DNA of 11,830 bases from an uncultured Helicobacter sp. (GCF_910577135.1 NZ_CAJTLL010000031.1:1-11830); one strand, 5' to 3'; shown: positions 5,466 to 11,752, numbered from the stretch's first letter. The notes: generated from the letters alone by a model not told the origin. Numbers and translations are program-made.

Positions 5466-6575
5466 ATGCCAAGCAAATACGGAATCAATGTCGAACTTCA
5501 TAACCTAAGCCCCAAAAGCTATGATATTAACAATACTCGTCCTATCGCCCTATGTGGAGATGATAGCTCCTTGCAGGGATTGCATTACTTTAGTGATGTG
5601 AGTGAGGCGATTGCTGCCATTGGCGAGGGAAGTATTGCTAATGCCTTAAAGGATTTAGAATCTACAAATCTTAAAAGCCAAATTATCATCTCTGCATTTG
5701 CCAAAAAAAAGGGCGAAGATGAAGCAGGGGAGAGTGAGAATATTGCAAAAGTCATTGAAGCTATTAATGCCTTAAAAAAATGCGAACAAGAGCTAAGCTA
5801 TAAGCCAAAGTTCATTCTTGCCACTGAATATAATGACCTAGGCGTATATGAAAAGCTAAAACAGATTGCCACAAGCCTTAGGGCGATTTATGCTATTGAG
5901 CTTAACGCTACTGATGAGGTTGGCATTAAGCAAGAGCTAGATTCTATTCAAACTCATCGAGCTATTATTAGCTTTCAAAAAGTCCAAAGGATAGATAAGA
6001 CACCTCGTCCAGCTTCTGCTTTCCTCATCGCACTCTATGCTAAAGTGATGGCAAGTAGTGATTTTGGATTTGCACATACCTATTCAAACAAAGTAATAGA
6101 TGGGGTAATTGGCGTCATTGACACCATAGAGTATATTCAAGGAGAGGATTGTGAGGCAGATAGATTGCGAGCTATGGGGGTTACTACAATCTTTGTAGAT
6201 AATGGCATAAGGGCGTGGGGGAGGCACACACGAGATACAAGCTTAGGCATAGAATCGCTTCATAGCATTGTCATATTTGATACCATCATTGAAACACTCC
6301 TTGCCTCTCAAAAAGAAGCTATAGATAGACAAGTGGCGGATATGGTAAAGCAACTCAAAGATGATTTGAATAGTTTTTATCGAAAGCTTGTGGCTAATAA
6401 TGTCGTTATCGGTTTTGAAATCTCACTCCCCGAAGAGCTTAATACCAATGAGAGTATCGCAGAGGGGGAAATCTACATCAAGCAAGAAGTGCAAGAGATG
6501 CCCCTTATCTCTAGGGTAGTCAATAAGATATATCGTGTTACTAAATACAGCACACAACTGATAAAGGAGCTTTAA
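5466..6575 (+). CDS. Contractile tail sheath protein (P2 FI-like)
   Basis: A 369-aa protein with AAAGGAG 6 nt before the ATG. It starts M-P-S-K-Y-G-I-N-V-E and contains the sheath-like features T-R-P-I-A-L-C-G-D near 24-32, R-P-A-S-A-F near 180, G-F-A-H-T-Y-S-N-K near 200-208, and W-G-R-H-T-R near 251-256. The C-terminal domain has I-Y-I-K-Q-E-V-Q-E-M and ends R-V-T-K-Y. Length agrees with P2-type sheaths. It polymerises around the tail tube and contracts on host attachment. The tube gene follows directly, as FI-FII in P2. The family call is strong from sequence pattern and order. Confidence 0.88.
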   Translation: MPSKYGINVELHNLSPKSYDINNTRPIALCGDDSSLQGLHYFSDVSEAIAAIGEGSIANALKDLESTNLKSQIIISAFAKKKGEDEAGESENIAKVIEAINALKKCEQELSYKPKFILATEYNDLGVYEKLKQIATSLRAIYAIELNATDEVGIKQELDSIQTHRAIISFQKVQRIDKTPRPASAFLIALYAKVMASSDFGFAHTYSNKVIDGVIGVIDTIEYIQGEDCEADRLRAMGVTTIFVDNGIRAWGRHTRDTSLGIESLHSIVIFDTIIETLLASQKEAIDRQVADMVKQLKDDLNSFYRKLVANNVVIGFEISLPEELNTNESIAEGEIYIKQEVQEMPLISRVVNKIYRVTKYSTQLIKEL

Positions 6576-6619
6576 GTTGCTTTTTGGTGCTTTTGCCTAG
6601 CACACTCTTGTAAAAACCT

Positions 6620-6644
6620 CTTGGAATCTCAAAGAGATTAGAAT
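6620..6644 (+). promoter_or_regulatory. Degenerate late promoter (tube/chaperone unit)
   Basis: Aligns with the 25-position late promoter at 16 positions. GAATCT-N-AA is kept and TAGAAT (6639-6644) is at the same spacing, but the left half of the dyad is lost. A different inverted repeat, AATCTC-AAA-GAGATT, overlaps it. It lies 24 nt before the tube gene, in the 93-bp gap after the sheath. It could give extra tube protein relative to sheath. Confidence 0.4.
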
Positions 6645-6668
6645 TAGATTTTACACAAAGGAGAAAAA

Positions 6669-7172
6669 ATGAATTTTACACCTCAAGCCTTTAGCGGCGG
6701 AAATGTCTTTATCGATGGAATCGGTTGTATTGGAATTTTAAAGTCTTTTGAGCCTCCAAAGCTTGATTATGATACCATTGAAGCAACAGCAAGTATTGGC
6801 AAATATGAAAAAGTTTTGCCCTCTCTCAAGCCGCTTTCTGCAAAACTCGTAGTGAGCGATATAAACGCTATTACTATTGCAGCCCTTAGCACACTTATCC
6901 CAAAAATCATTTATGTTAAGCAGAATATGACTTCTGTGGGCATTACACAAAAAGACACGCAAATTGTAGCTACAATGGGGGGAGTGGTTAAGGTGGGTGA
7001 ATTGCCCAACTACGAAATGATAAAAGAAATCGAGCATAGCTTTGAGATAGCAGTTTATAGTTTTGTGTATGAAGTGAATAAAGTGTCGCTTATCGCATAT
7101 GATATAGAGAACTCCACTTATATGGTTAATGGCATAGACCAATTTGCAAGTATTAGAAAAAATATTATGTAA
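6669..7172 (+). CDS. Major tail tube protein (P2 FII-like)
   Basis: A 167-aa protein with AAAGGAG upstream of the ATG. The N terminus N-V-F-I-D-G-I-G-C-I-G-I-L-K-S-F-E-P-P-K-L matches the P2 FII pattern (a tube protein opening with V-x-V-D-G followed by P-K-L). The rest is beta-rich (K-L-V-V-S-D near 61, M-G-G-V-V-K-V-G-E near 105) with a helical C-terminal region, in line with the tube fold. Length matches the family. It forms the inner tube inside the sheath, and its position between sheath and chaperone confirms the assignment. Confidence 0.88.
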   Translation: MNFTPQAFSGGNVFIDGIGCIGILKSFEPPKLDYDTIEATASIGKYEKVLPSLKPLSAKLVVSDINAITIAALSTLIPKIIYVKQNMTSVGITQKDTQIVATMGGVVKVGELPNYEMIKEIEHSFEIAVYSFVYEVNKVSLIAYDIENSTYMVNGIDQFASIRKNIM

Positions 7173-7181
7173 GGAGCAAAA

Positions 7182-7442
7182 ATGTTAAATAAAATCGCTA
7201 CTACTACCAAAACCTTCAGGTTTAGAGATGGACAAGAAGTTATTTTAAAAGAACCAACACTCTTGCAGATTCAAAAAGCGAGGAGCAAAAGCACAGATGA
7301 GATAGCTACAAGCAAGGCTTTGTTAATTGATATGAGCGATGGAGAGCTTACAAATGAAATATTAGACTCCCTTCCTTTGAAGGAATTTAAGCGTTTGAGT
7401 GAGGAGATAGGTGAATTCGTGGGAATAGATGAGGGAAACTAA
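7182..7442 (+). CDS. Tail assembly chaperone, short form (E-like)
   Basis: An 86-aa protein with TAAGGAG overlapping the tube stop. It starts with a beta-hairpin-like F-R-F-R-D-G-Q-E-V-I-L-K-E-P-T, followed by helices, ending D-E-G-N. This is the pattern of the P2 E / tail_P2_I chaperone group, expressed between the tube and tape-measure genes. Such chaperones are made in a short and a frameshifted long form and coat the tape measure during tail assembly. The stop TAA follows directly after the slippery GGGAAAC. Confidence 0.85.
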   Translation: MLNKIATTTKTFRFRDGQEVILKEPTLLQIQKARSKSTDEIATSKALLIDMSDGELTNEILDSLPLKEFKRLSEEIGEFVGIDEGN

Positions 7443-7576
7443 GGGAGGGCATTGCTTTAATTGGCTATGCCCTGCATTTTAGCTTGAGTGATATTAAAAA
7501 TATGAGTTTAAGTGAATTTAAGGAATATTTTGAAATCGCTAAGAAATTTGCAGAGTCCTCTCTTGGCTTAAAGTAA
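7182..7576 (+). CDS. Tail assembly chaperone, -1 frameshift fusion (E+E'-like)
   Basis: Join of 7182-7439 and 7439-7576, with base 7439 read twice; 131 aa. After Gly-Asn at the slippery site, a 45-residue extension starts L-R-E-G-I-A-L-I-G-Y-A-L-H-F-S-L-S-D and ends S-S-L-G-L-K. The I-A-L-x-x-x-A-L-H-F pattern and the helix-rich character match the E' extensions of P2-like chaperones. The extension has no separate start codon with an RBS and ends 10 nt before the PP-loop gene. Frame, site and extension agree, so this is a confident prediction. Confidence 0.85.
7433..7473 (+). other. -1 programmed ribosomal frameshift signal
   Basis: Slippery heptamer G-GGA-AAC (7433-7439) in the correct zero frame (codons GGA 7434-7436, AAC 7437-7439), immediately followed by the TAA. 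After a 6-nt spacer, a 7-bp perfect stem AGGGCAT (7446-7452) / ATGCCCT (7467-7473) with a 14-nt loop follows. The -1 frame has a TGA at 7430-7432 just upstream, so entry is possible only here. This is the X-XXY-YYZ plus stem-loop design of phage tail chaperones. Confidence 0.88.
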
Positions 7577-7586
7577 AGGGCTTGAT

Positions 7587-8363
7587 ATGATATTAGCAAA
7601 TTTAAGCGGCGGCAGAGACTCTAGTGCTATGGTAGTGAAATGGCTGGAGCTTGGTAATAAATTAGACTATATTATATTCTGCGATACAGGCTTTGAGTTT
7701 AAAGAGATGTATGAATACATAGGTAAGCTTGAAGCTTACCTCCAAAGAAACTTTGATATGACTATTACACGATTAGATTCTTGCCACGCAATAGAAAAAT
7801 GGGCTTTTGAATATCCTATTACAAGAGGAGAAAAGATAGGCAAATTAAGAGGATTGCCTAGAAGCGTTGGCAAAGAATACTGCACGAGAGAGACAAAAGT
7901 ATATCCCACTAAATCCTTTGTCTGCAAGTTAAGCCCCCAAAAATATATGAACACTGCTTTGATAGGATATACCTATAATGAAGTAGAAAGCGGCAGAGTA
8001 AGTAACCTAGAATATGCCATAAGCAAATATCCATTGCACGAGTGGGGCATGAATGAATATGAAGTCGATCTATTCTTAAAAGAGCGAGGCATACACAATA
8101 CATTGTATGAAAAGTTTAGCAGGACAGGCTGCTACTTCTGCCCTAAACAAAGTATGAGAAGCTTGTATAATCTATACAAATATTATCCGCAATATTTTGA
8201 GCTTATGCTGCAATGGGAAGTAAAGGCACAAAAACTAGGCTGTGAGAATACAACTTGGAAGCCAAATGTTACTTTGACAGACTTAAAAAAGAGGTTTGAG
8301 AAAGAAGCAGAGCCAATATTTGAGGATAGATTTGAGATAAGCGATACTTGCTTTTGTAGGTGA
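7587..8363 (+). CDS. PP-loop ATPase / PAPS-reductase-like enzyme
   Basis: A 258-aa protein with AAAGGG before the ATG, 10 nt after the E' stop. The N-terminal S7-G-G-R-D-S12 is a PP-loop that adenylates its substrate. F-C-D-T-G-F-E-F (31-38) and T-R-L-D-S (61-65) follow as in PAPS-reductase/DndC-type proteins. Cysteines at C99 (E-Y-C-T-R), C182 and C185 (T-G-C-Y-F-C-P) and C255/C257 (T-C-F-C) could bind a [4Fe-4S] cluster or carry sulfur. Such proteins occur in many phages; related enzymes include DndC of DNA phosphorothioation, but no dnd or ssp neighbours are present. It sits where the tape measure would be expected. It may modify nucleic acid or a small molecule; the substrate is unknown. 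Confidence 0.75.
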   Translation: MILANLSGGRDSSAMVVKWLELGNKLDYIIFCDTGFEFKEMYEYIGKLEAYLQRNFDMTITRLDSCHAIEKWAFEYPITRGEKIGKLRGLPRSVGKEYCTRETKVYPTKSFVCKLSPQKYMNTALIGYTYNEVESGRVSNLEYAISKYPLHEWGMNEYEVDLFLKERGIHNTLYEKFSRTGCYFCPKQSMRSLYNLYKYYPQYFELMLQWEVKAQKLGCENTTWKPNVTLTDLKKRFEKEAEPIFEDRFEISDTCFCR

Positions 8364-8388
8364 ATAAATATGGAATAGCGAGGCAACA

Positions 8389-8937
8389 ATGAAAAGTTTT
8401 GAAAAAGATTTGCACAGATATGTGCGCAATGCTCTCAATCGCTCCATCACAAAGATTGCCAAAGAGCAAAGGGAGCTCATAAAGCTTGATTATGCCCTAA
8501 GCAATAAAAAGATACGAAATCTTACCAAAATATCAAGGGCAAAGCAGGATAAGCTAGAGGCAACAATCGCAAATGCTAAAGTCGCTCTCTCTATCAATAA
8601 TTTCAAGCGTTTTCAAAATAAGCAAGGTGTGCGTGTGAAAATTGCCAAAAACAAAACACTCTTTTTTAAGGGCGCATTTTTGGGAGTGCGGCAAGGAGGA
8701 AGTAAAAGCGATAACAAAAGCGGCTTTATGGCTACAAGATATAAAGACAATCTTAAACACACGCCCTTTGAAGCAAGTGCCTCCACGATATACTCACATA
8801 AAAACGCCAAATCTCCTAGAGCTTCAAAAGTATTTTATTTTAAAACAAAGCCCTTTAGTCTCATAGCCATAGATAAAACAAAAGCCTTACAAAAAAAGGC
8901 TATTGCTATATTTGAAGCAGAGTTAGCAAAGGAGTGA
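8389..8937 (+). CDS. Minor tail protein Z-like (tail completion)
   Basis: A 182-aa protein, very basic. It has an N-terminal helix with repeated K/R, then K-L-D-Y-A-L-S-N-K-K-I-R-N. The core is R-V-K-I-A-K-N-K-T-L-F-F-K-G-A-F (71-96), then G-F-M-A-T-R-Y, and the C-terminal helix is A-I-F-E-A-E-L-A-K-E. This matches the prophage minor tail protein Z (gpZ) pattern: a basic helix, a central beta-rich G-A-F block and a C-terminal helix. Z-type proteins complete the tail end or head-tail connection. The 182-aa length is typical of Z and far too short for a tape measure. The RBS is moderate (GCGAGG). Its stop abuts the minus-strand DUF2335 gene exactly. Confidence 0.68.
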   Translation: MKSFEKDLHRYVRNALNRSITKIAKEQRELIKLDYALSNKKIRNLTKISRAKQDKLEATIANAKVALSINNFKRFQNKQGVRVKIAKNKTLFFKGAFLGVRQGGSKSDNKSGFMATRYKDNLKHTPFEASASTIYSHKNAKSPRASKVFYFKTKPFSLIAIDKTKALQKKAIAIFEAELAKE

Positions 8938-9309
8938 TTAATCTTTTTTGTTTTTCCTTTTAAAAAATAATTGTAACATAGGAAATATGGCACTTGAAGC
9001 AAGTATGATAAGCCCATATATTGGCTTATCATTGGCTACAAGATAGATTCCACCGCCAATAAGAATAAGAGATAATGAATATGTCCCAAACCAACCCAAA
9101 TAATTCATATTGTGCCTAGTTTGCAAGTCTTTTTCCGCCATCTTTAGTATTCTATCAGGGAATGAATCATCTATATCTTTATATCCCTTTAATATTTGGG
9201 GTGGAGGAATAGGACCCTCGAATAACTGAGCTGCCTTCTTAAGGATTACGCGATTTGGCTCTTTGCTTTTCAACTCTTTGTTTGTTTTTTCTATCTCGTT
9301 CTTTTGCAT
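8938..9309 (-). CDS. DUF2335 two-TM membrane protein of cassette 2
   Basis: A 123-aa protein. The DUF2335 signature is clear: F-E-G-P-I-P-P-P (30-37), I-L-K-G-Y (39-43), F-P-D-R-I-L-K-M-A-E-K (50-60), and Q-T-R-H (63-66). TM1 at about 70-91 and TM2 at about 96-115 follow, with a K-rich C-terminal tail. Its start overlaps the upstream 67-aa gene by 71 nt, with AAAGG before the ATG, so it depends on the upstream translation. The family function is unknown; members are small membrane proteins. Its stop lies directly against that of the Z-like gene at 8937, and it runs opposite to the late genes, fitting a moron. Confidence 0.75.
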   Translation of the reverse strand: MQKNEIEKTNKELKSKEPNRVILKKAAQLFEGPIPPPQILKGYKDIDDSFPDRILKMAEKDLQTRHNMNYLGWFGTYSLSLILIGGGIYLVANDKPIYGLIILASSAIFPMLQLFFKRKNKKD

Positions 9310-9442
9310 GTATTGCCTTTGCTATGCTCTGCCCTACACAATTCCAAGATTGCCTAATATTATCCTGCGAATTTGGATTATACAAAGCATTAAAATCAAA
9401 TACCTTGCTACTACCTTCCAATAAATATGTCCAACGTTTCAT
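9239..9442 (-). CDS. 67-aa basic protein of cassette 2
   Basis: ATG9442 is chosen because AAGGTGAGG precedes it; an in-frame ATG at 9457 and the longer frame from 9547 lack this and would run into the X promoter. The protein starts M-K-R-W-T-Y-L-L-E-G. It has a polar central part (F-N-A-L-Y-N-P-N-S-Q-D-N) and ends in a highly basic helix (residues 46-67, mostly K, R, E and Q). No family is recognised. Its 3' end overlaps the DUF2335 start by 71 nt. The basic tail suggests nucleic-acid or membrane-surface binding (speculative). Confidence 0.6.
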   Translation of the reverse strand: MKRWTYLLEGSSKVFDFNALYNPNSQDNIRQSWNCVGQSIAKAIHAKERDRKNKQRVEKQRAKSRNP

Positions 9443-9465
9443 AGCCTCACCTTTCATTTGGTAGT

Positions 9466-9496
9466 ATTCTAACACATTTTTATTAAAGAATCTCAA
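9466..9496 (-). promoter_or_regulatory. Possible cassette 2 promoter
   Basis: On the minus strand, TAGAAT (9471-9466) preceded by TGTGT resembles an extended -10 box, 15 nt upstream of the AAGGTGAGG site. The degenerate dyad of the X promoter (9496-9484) lies 12 nt further upstream, so the divergent arrangement of cassette 1 is repeated in weaker form. Confidence 0.35.
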
Positions 9497-9508
9497 ATAC
9501 CCTACAAT
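9484..9508 (+). promoter_or_regulatory. Late promoter, near-consensus (X-D unit)
   Basis: TAAAGAATCTCAA (9484-9496) differs from the strict dyad at two positions. TACAAT (9503-9508) is at the standard 6-nt distance. It lies 34 nt before the X start at 9542 and would be needed because cassette 2 separates X and D from the rest of the tail operon. Confidence 0.5.
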
Positions 9509-9541
9509 ACGCTTTAATATTCCCCAATGAAGGAAAAGATA

Positions 9542-9781
9542 ATGCAAGATTCTCTAAAGCATATAGCCATTCAAGGAGAGAGACTAGATAGCATATATGC
9601 TAAATATTATGGAATAGATTCTAGCCTTAATACCTTGCATTATGAAAGTGGATATAATGCCTTTATTCTAACAAATATCCATTTAGTCTCTACCCCCATA
9701 TTAAAAGGTGGTGAGATTGTTTATCTCCCAAATCTCAAAGAGACACAAGAGAGTGATGAGGTGCTAGGAATATGGGAATAG
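9542..9781 (+). CDS. Tail protein X (baseplate/tail-tip, LysM-like)
   Basis: A 79-aa protein starting at ATG9542, with AAGGA at 9530-9534 upstream; the ATG at 9527 lacks a proper RBS. It shows the P2 X pattern: E-R-L-D-S-I-Y-A-K-Y-Y-G near 14-25, then L-N-T-L-H-Y-E, then L-K-G-G-E-I-V-Y-L-P near 55-64. This recalls a short LysM-like fold. It sits directly before the D gene, overlapping it by 10 nt (9772-9781), as in P2 X-D. The pattern and neighbourhood give a confident call. Confidence 0.82.
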   Translation: MQDSLKHIAIQGERLDSIYAKYYGIDSSLNTLHYESGYNAFILTNIHLVSTPILKGGEIVYLPNLKETQESDEVLGIWE

Positions 9782-10704
9782 AGCAATATATCGCCCCAAA
9801 ATATAGCATTACTCTTAATGGCACAAGCAAACATAATCTTATTATCACAAACCTTTGTTATACTGACTATGAAAGCGATAGTGCCGATACATTAAGCCTT
9901 ACCCTCGCTCCCAATTCTGCCCTGCCAAAATTTAGCGATAGAATCGAGCTTTTTCTAGGGAGGAATAGCCTTAATTTTATGGGAGCATTCTATGTAAGTG
10001 CGATCAAAGAGGAGTATAGACAAAGCTTTCAAGTTGAAGCCACAAGCATTGACTTTAGCAAGGAATTAAAGGTAAAGAAAAGCCGCAGTTTTGAAAACCT
10101 CCGCCTTAAAGATATATTAAGCACCATAGCAAGAGAAAATAACCTCAAAACCAAGCTTAACTTTAAATACAGCGATAGTATAGAATTTATAGAGCAAGTA
10201 GATGAGAGTGATAGCTCACTTCTATATCGCTTAAGCAAAGAGCTAGATTGCTCTTTTAGTATAAAAAACGATACTTTGATATTCCTTGATAGAGACTTGA
10301 GCTTTGATAGGAGGGCGTATCATATCAATGCGAGTGATTGCATATCTTTAAGCATAGAGCAGTTTGCTTCCAAGCATTATGCCTCCCTAGAGCTTACATA
10401 TGCTGATACAGAGGGCAACACAAGAATGGTTAAGGTGGGTAAAGGAGTGCCAATTTATAAGATGAGCTCGCATGCTACTGATGATAGCAATGCCTTGCAA
10501 AAGGCTACCACAAGACTGCAATCTCTTAATGCAAAGAAATTCAAAGGCTCTCTTAATGCCATAGGTAGAGTGCTCTTTGCAGGAGGATATTTAGCACTTA
10601 CAAAAGATAATACCACAAGCACACATATCATCACACAAGTAACGCACACTTTAGATTCTAAAGCTTGGAATATGAGTTTAGAATTTGAGAGTATGAGAAG
10701 CTAA
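9772..10704 (+). CDS. Tail hub protein D-like (late control D / gp27-fold)
   Basis: A 310-aa protein. Diagnostic parts are L-T-L-A-P-N (46-51), the D-R-I-E-L-F-L-G turn near 56-63, F-Y-V-S-A-I-K-E-E-Y and V-E-A-T-S-I-D. A helical part follows with L-K-D-I-L-S-T-I-A-R-E. The C-terminal portion has A-T-T-R-L-Q-S-L-N-A and T-H-I-I-T-Q-V-T-H-T-L-D. The length and the position after X match P2 D, the baseplate hub at the end of the tube. It ends the tail unit; a two-gene cassette follows at 10793. Confidence 0.85.
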   Translation: MGIEQYIAPKYSITLNGTSKHNLIITNLCYTDYESDSADTLSLTLAPNSALPKFSDRIELFLGRNSLNFMGAFYVSAIKEEYRQSFQVEATSIDFSKELKVKKSRSFENLRLKDILSTIARENNLKTKLNFKYSDSIEFIEQVDESDSSLLYRLSKELDCSFSIKNDTLIFLDRDLSFDRRAYHINASDCISLSIEQFASKHYASLELTYADTEGNTRMVKVGKGVPIYKMSSHATDDSNALQKATTRLQSLNAKKFKGSLNAIGRVLFAGGYLALTKDNTTSTHIITQVTHTLDSKAWNMSLEFESMRS

Positions 10705-10717
10705 ATCCCCTATTACA

Positions 10718-10756
10718 TTAAGAATCTTTTAAATATTATTAAAACTTTATTACAAT
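10718..10756 (+). promoter_or_regulatory. Possible promoter of ImmA cassette
   Basis: TTAAGAATCTTTT (10718-10730) keeps the left half and centre of the dyad. A TACAAT lies at 10751-10756, 20 nt away instead of 6, followed by an AT-rich stretch. The atypical spacing suggests this cassette is not controlled like the late units. Confidence 0.35.
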
Positions 10757-10792
10757 ACTATATAAATAAGATGAAAGTATTTAGGAGACAAT

Positions 10793-11314
10793 ATGCTAGA
10801 AAGCAAAACCTATACAAAAAAGCAAATTGTAAATATTGCACTAGATGTTTTGGATAGCTTTACAGAGTGTATTGAGTTCCCTATTAAGGTATTAGAGATT
10901 GCCAATAAAATGGGATTAAAAGTGTTTAAAGCTACCTTTGATAGAGATGATGTATCGGGTATGCTAAAAGCCCAAGAGGGAGAAATATACATATCCGAAA
11001 AGGATAACATAAATAGACAAAGATTCTCTATTGCTCACGAGATTGGGCACTATGTCTTGCATTACAAAGGCAAGGTGTTTGAAGAAAGAGACAACCGCAA
11101 ACATATCTCTTATAGAGATAGCCTATCATCACTAGGCTTTAGCATAAAAGAAATAGAAGCCAACTTCTTTGCTGCAAATCTATTAATGCCTGAAGATAAG
11201 GTAAAAGAACTTTGCAGGAAAGGATATAGCATTAATCAAATGGCTGATTTCTTTGGAGTATCATCCACGGGAATAAGCTATAGGCTTGATTTTTTAGGAA
11301 TAGAATATGAGTAA
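10793..11314 (+). CDS. ImmA/IrrE-type zinc metallopeptidase
   Basis: A 173-aa protein with TTAGGAGA before the ATG. HEIGH (82-86) within S-I-A-H-E-I-G-H-Y-V-L-H is the zinc-binding helix. E122 in I-E-A-N-F-F-A-A-N-L-L-M-P is the likely third ligand, both typical of ImmA/IrrE (peptidase family M78). The C-terminal region I-N-Q-M-A-D-F-F-G-V-S-S-T-G-I-S-Y-R-L-D-F-L-G is the usual helix-turn-helix-like end of these proteins. ImmA cleaves phage or ICE repressors, normally next to an XRE repressor. No repressor is present here; instead the gene overlaps a two-TM membrane protein by 8 nt. The substrate is unknown. Confidence 0.85.
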   Translation: MLESKTYTKKQIVNIALDVLDSFTECIEFPIKVLEIANKMGLKVFKATFDRDDVSGMLKAQEGEIYISEKDNINRQRFSIAHEIGHYVLHYKGKVFEERDNRKHISYRDSLSSLGFSIKEIEANFFAANLLMPEDKVKELCRKGYSINQMADFFGVSSTGISYRLDFLGIEYE

Positions 11315-11750
11315 GGATGTTGATGAAATATTAGAATATAATAAACCTAGAGGGGCTATTCAAACGCCAGATGCAAATGAAAGCAACCTCCAAGAGTTTA
11401 AATATGAAGATGAGCTCTATACTACCAAACTCAAGGAGAAACATAATGACGCTGGACATTCGTTACAAAATACAGAATTGCTTAATAAGGCATACTCACA
11501 ACTTATAGTTAAATTTTTTAGTGGTAAATGGTTTTATTTTTGGCTTATATTTTTACTTATTTTATTCATACTGAGCGATGAGTATATCTTACAATTAAAT
11601 TTACCTTGTATAGATATTGTTAATTTCATAGCTAAAAAGTTTCTATACGCATTGGGAATGTTATTTGTAGCAATGTTAGGTTTTCCTACAGCCAAAGGCA
11701 TAAGAAACCTTTTTAAGGGTATTACTGAAAAACTTATTAAAAAGCCATAA
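11307..11750 (+). CDS. Two-TM membrane protein paired with ImmA-type peptidase
   Basis: A 147-aa protein. The charged, proline-containing N-terminal part (1-68) is probably cytoplasmic. TM1 is at about 76-90 and TM2 at about 110-127, followed by a K-rich tail. It overlaps the ImmA gene by 8 nt, so the two are coupled. No family is recognised. It could be the target, effector or membrane anchor of the peptidase. Its stop is 2 nt from the stop of the minus-strand gene at 11753, the same tail-to-tail layout as cassettes 1 and 2. Confidence 0.65.
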   Translation: MSKDVDEILEYNKPRGAIQTPDANESNLQEFKYEDELYTTKLKEKHNDAGHSLQNTELLNKAYSQLIVKFFSGKWFYFWLIFLLILFILSDEYILQLNLPCIDIVNFIAKKFLYALGMLFVAMLGFPTAKGIRNLFKGITEKLIKKP

Positions 11751-11752
11751 TT

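Noticed and set aside
6576..6620. Terminator after the sheath gene (GTGCT-TTTGCCT-AGCAC)
   Set aside because: Five-base-pair stem with no U-tract; too weak to call.
6738..7142. Minus-strand 134-aa open frame across the tube gene
   Set aside because: Complementary shadow of the tail tube gene; no RBS and an unlikely His/Cys-rich composition.
7587..8363. Sulfate-assimilation PAPS reductase (CysH) or complete Dnd/Ssp system
   Set aside because: The gene is embedded in a tail operon with no cys, dnd or ssp neighbours, and the cysteine arrangement differs from CysH, so only the broad PP-loop family is claimed.
8389..8937. Very short tape-measure protein
   Set aside because: 182 aa is too short to set tail length, it has no long coiled coil or TM segments, and the sequence pattern fits minor tail protein Z.
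9443..9547. Longer 102-aa form of the minus-strand 67-aa gene
   Set aside because: The extra N terminus covers the X promoter region and has no RBS, whereas ATG9442 follows AAGGTGAGG.
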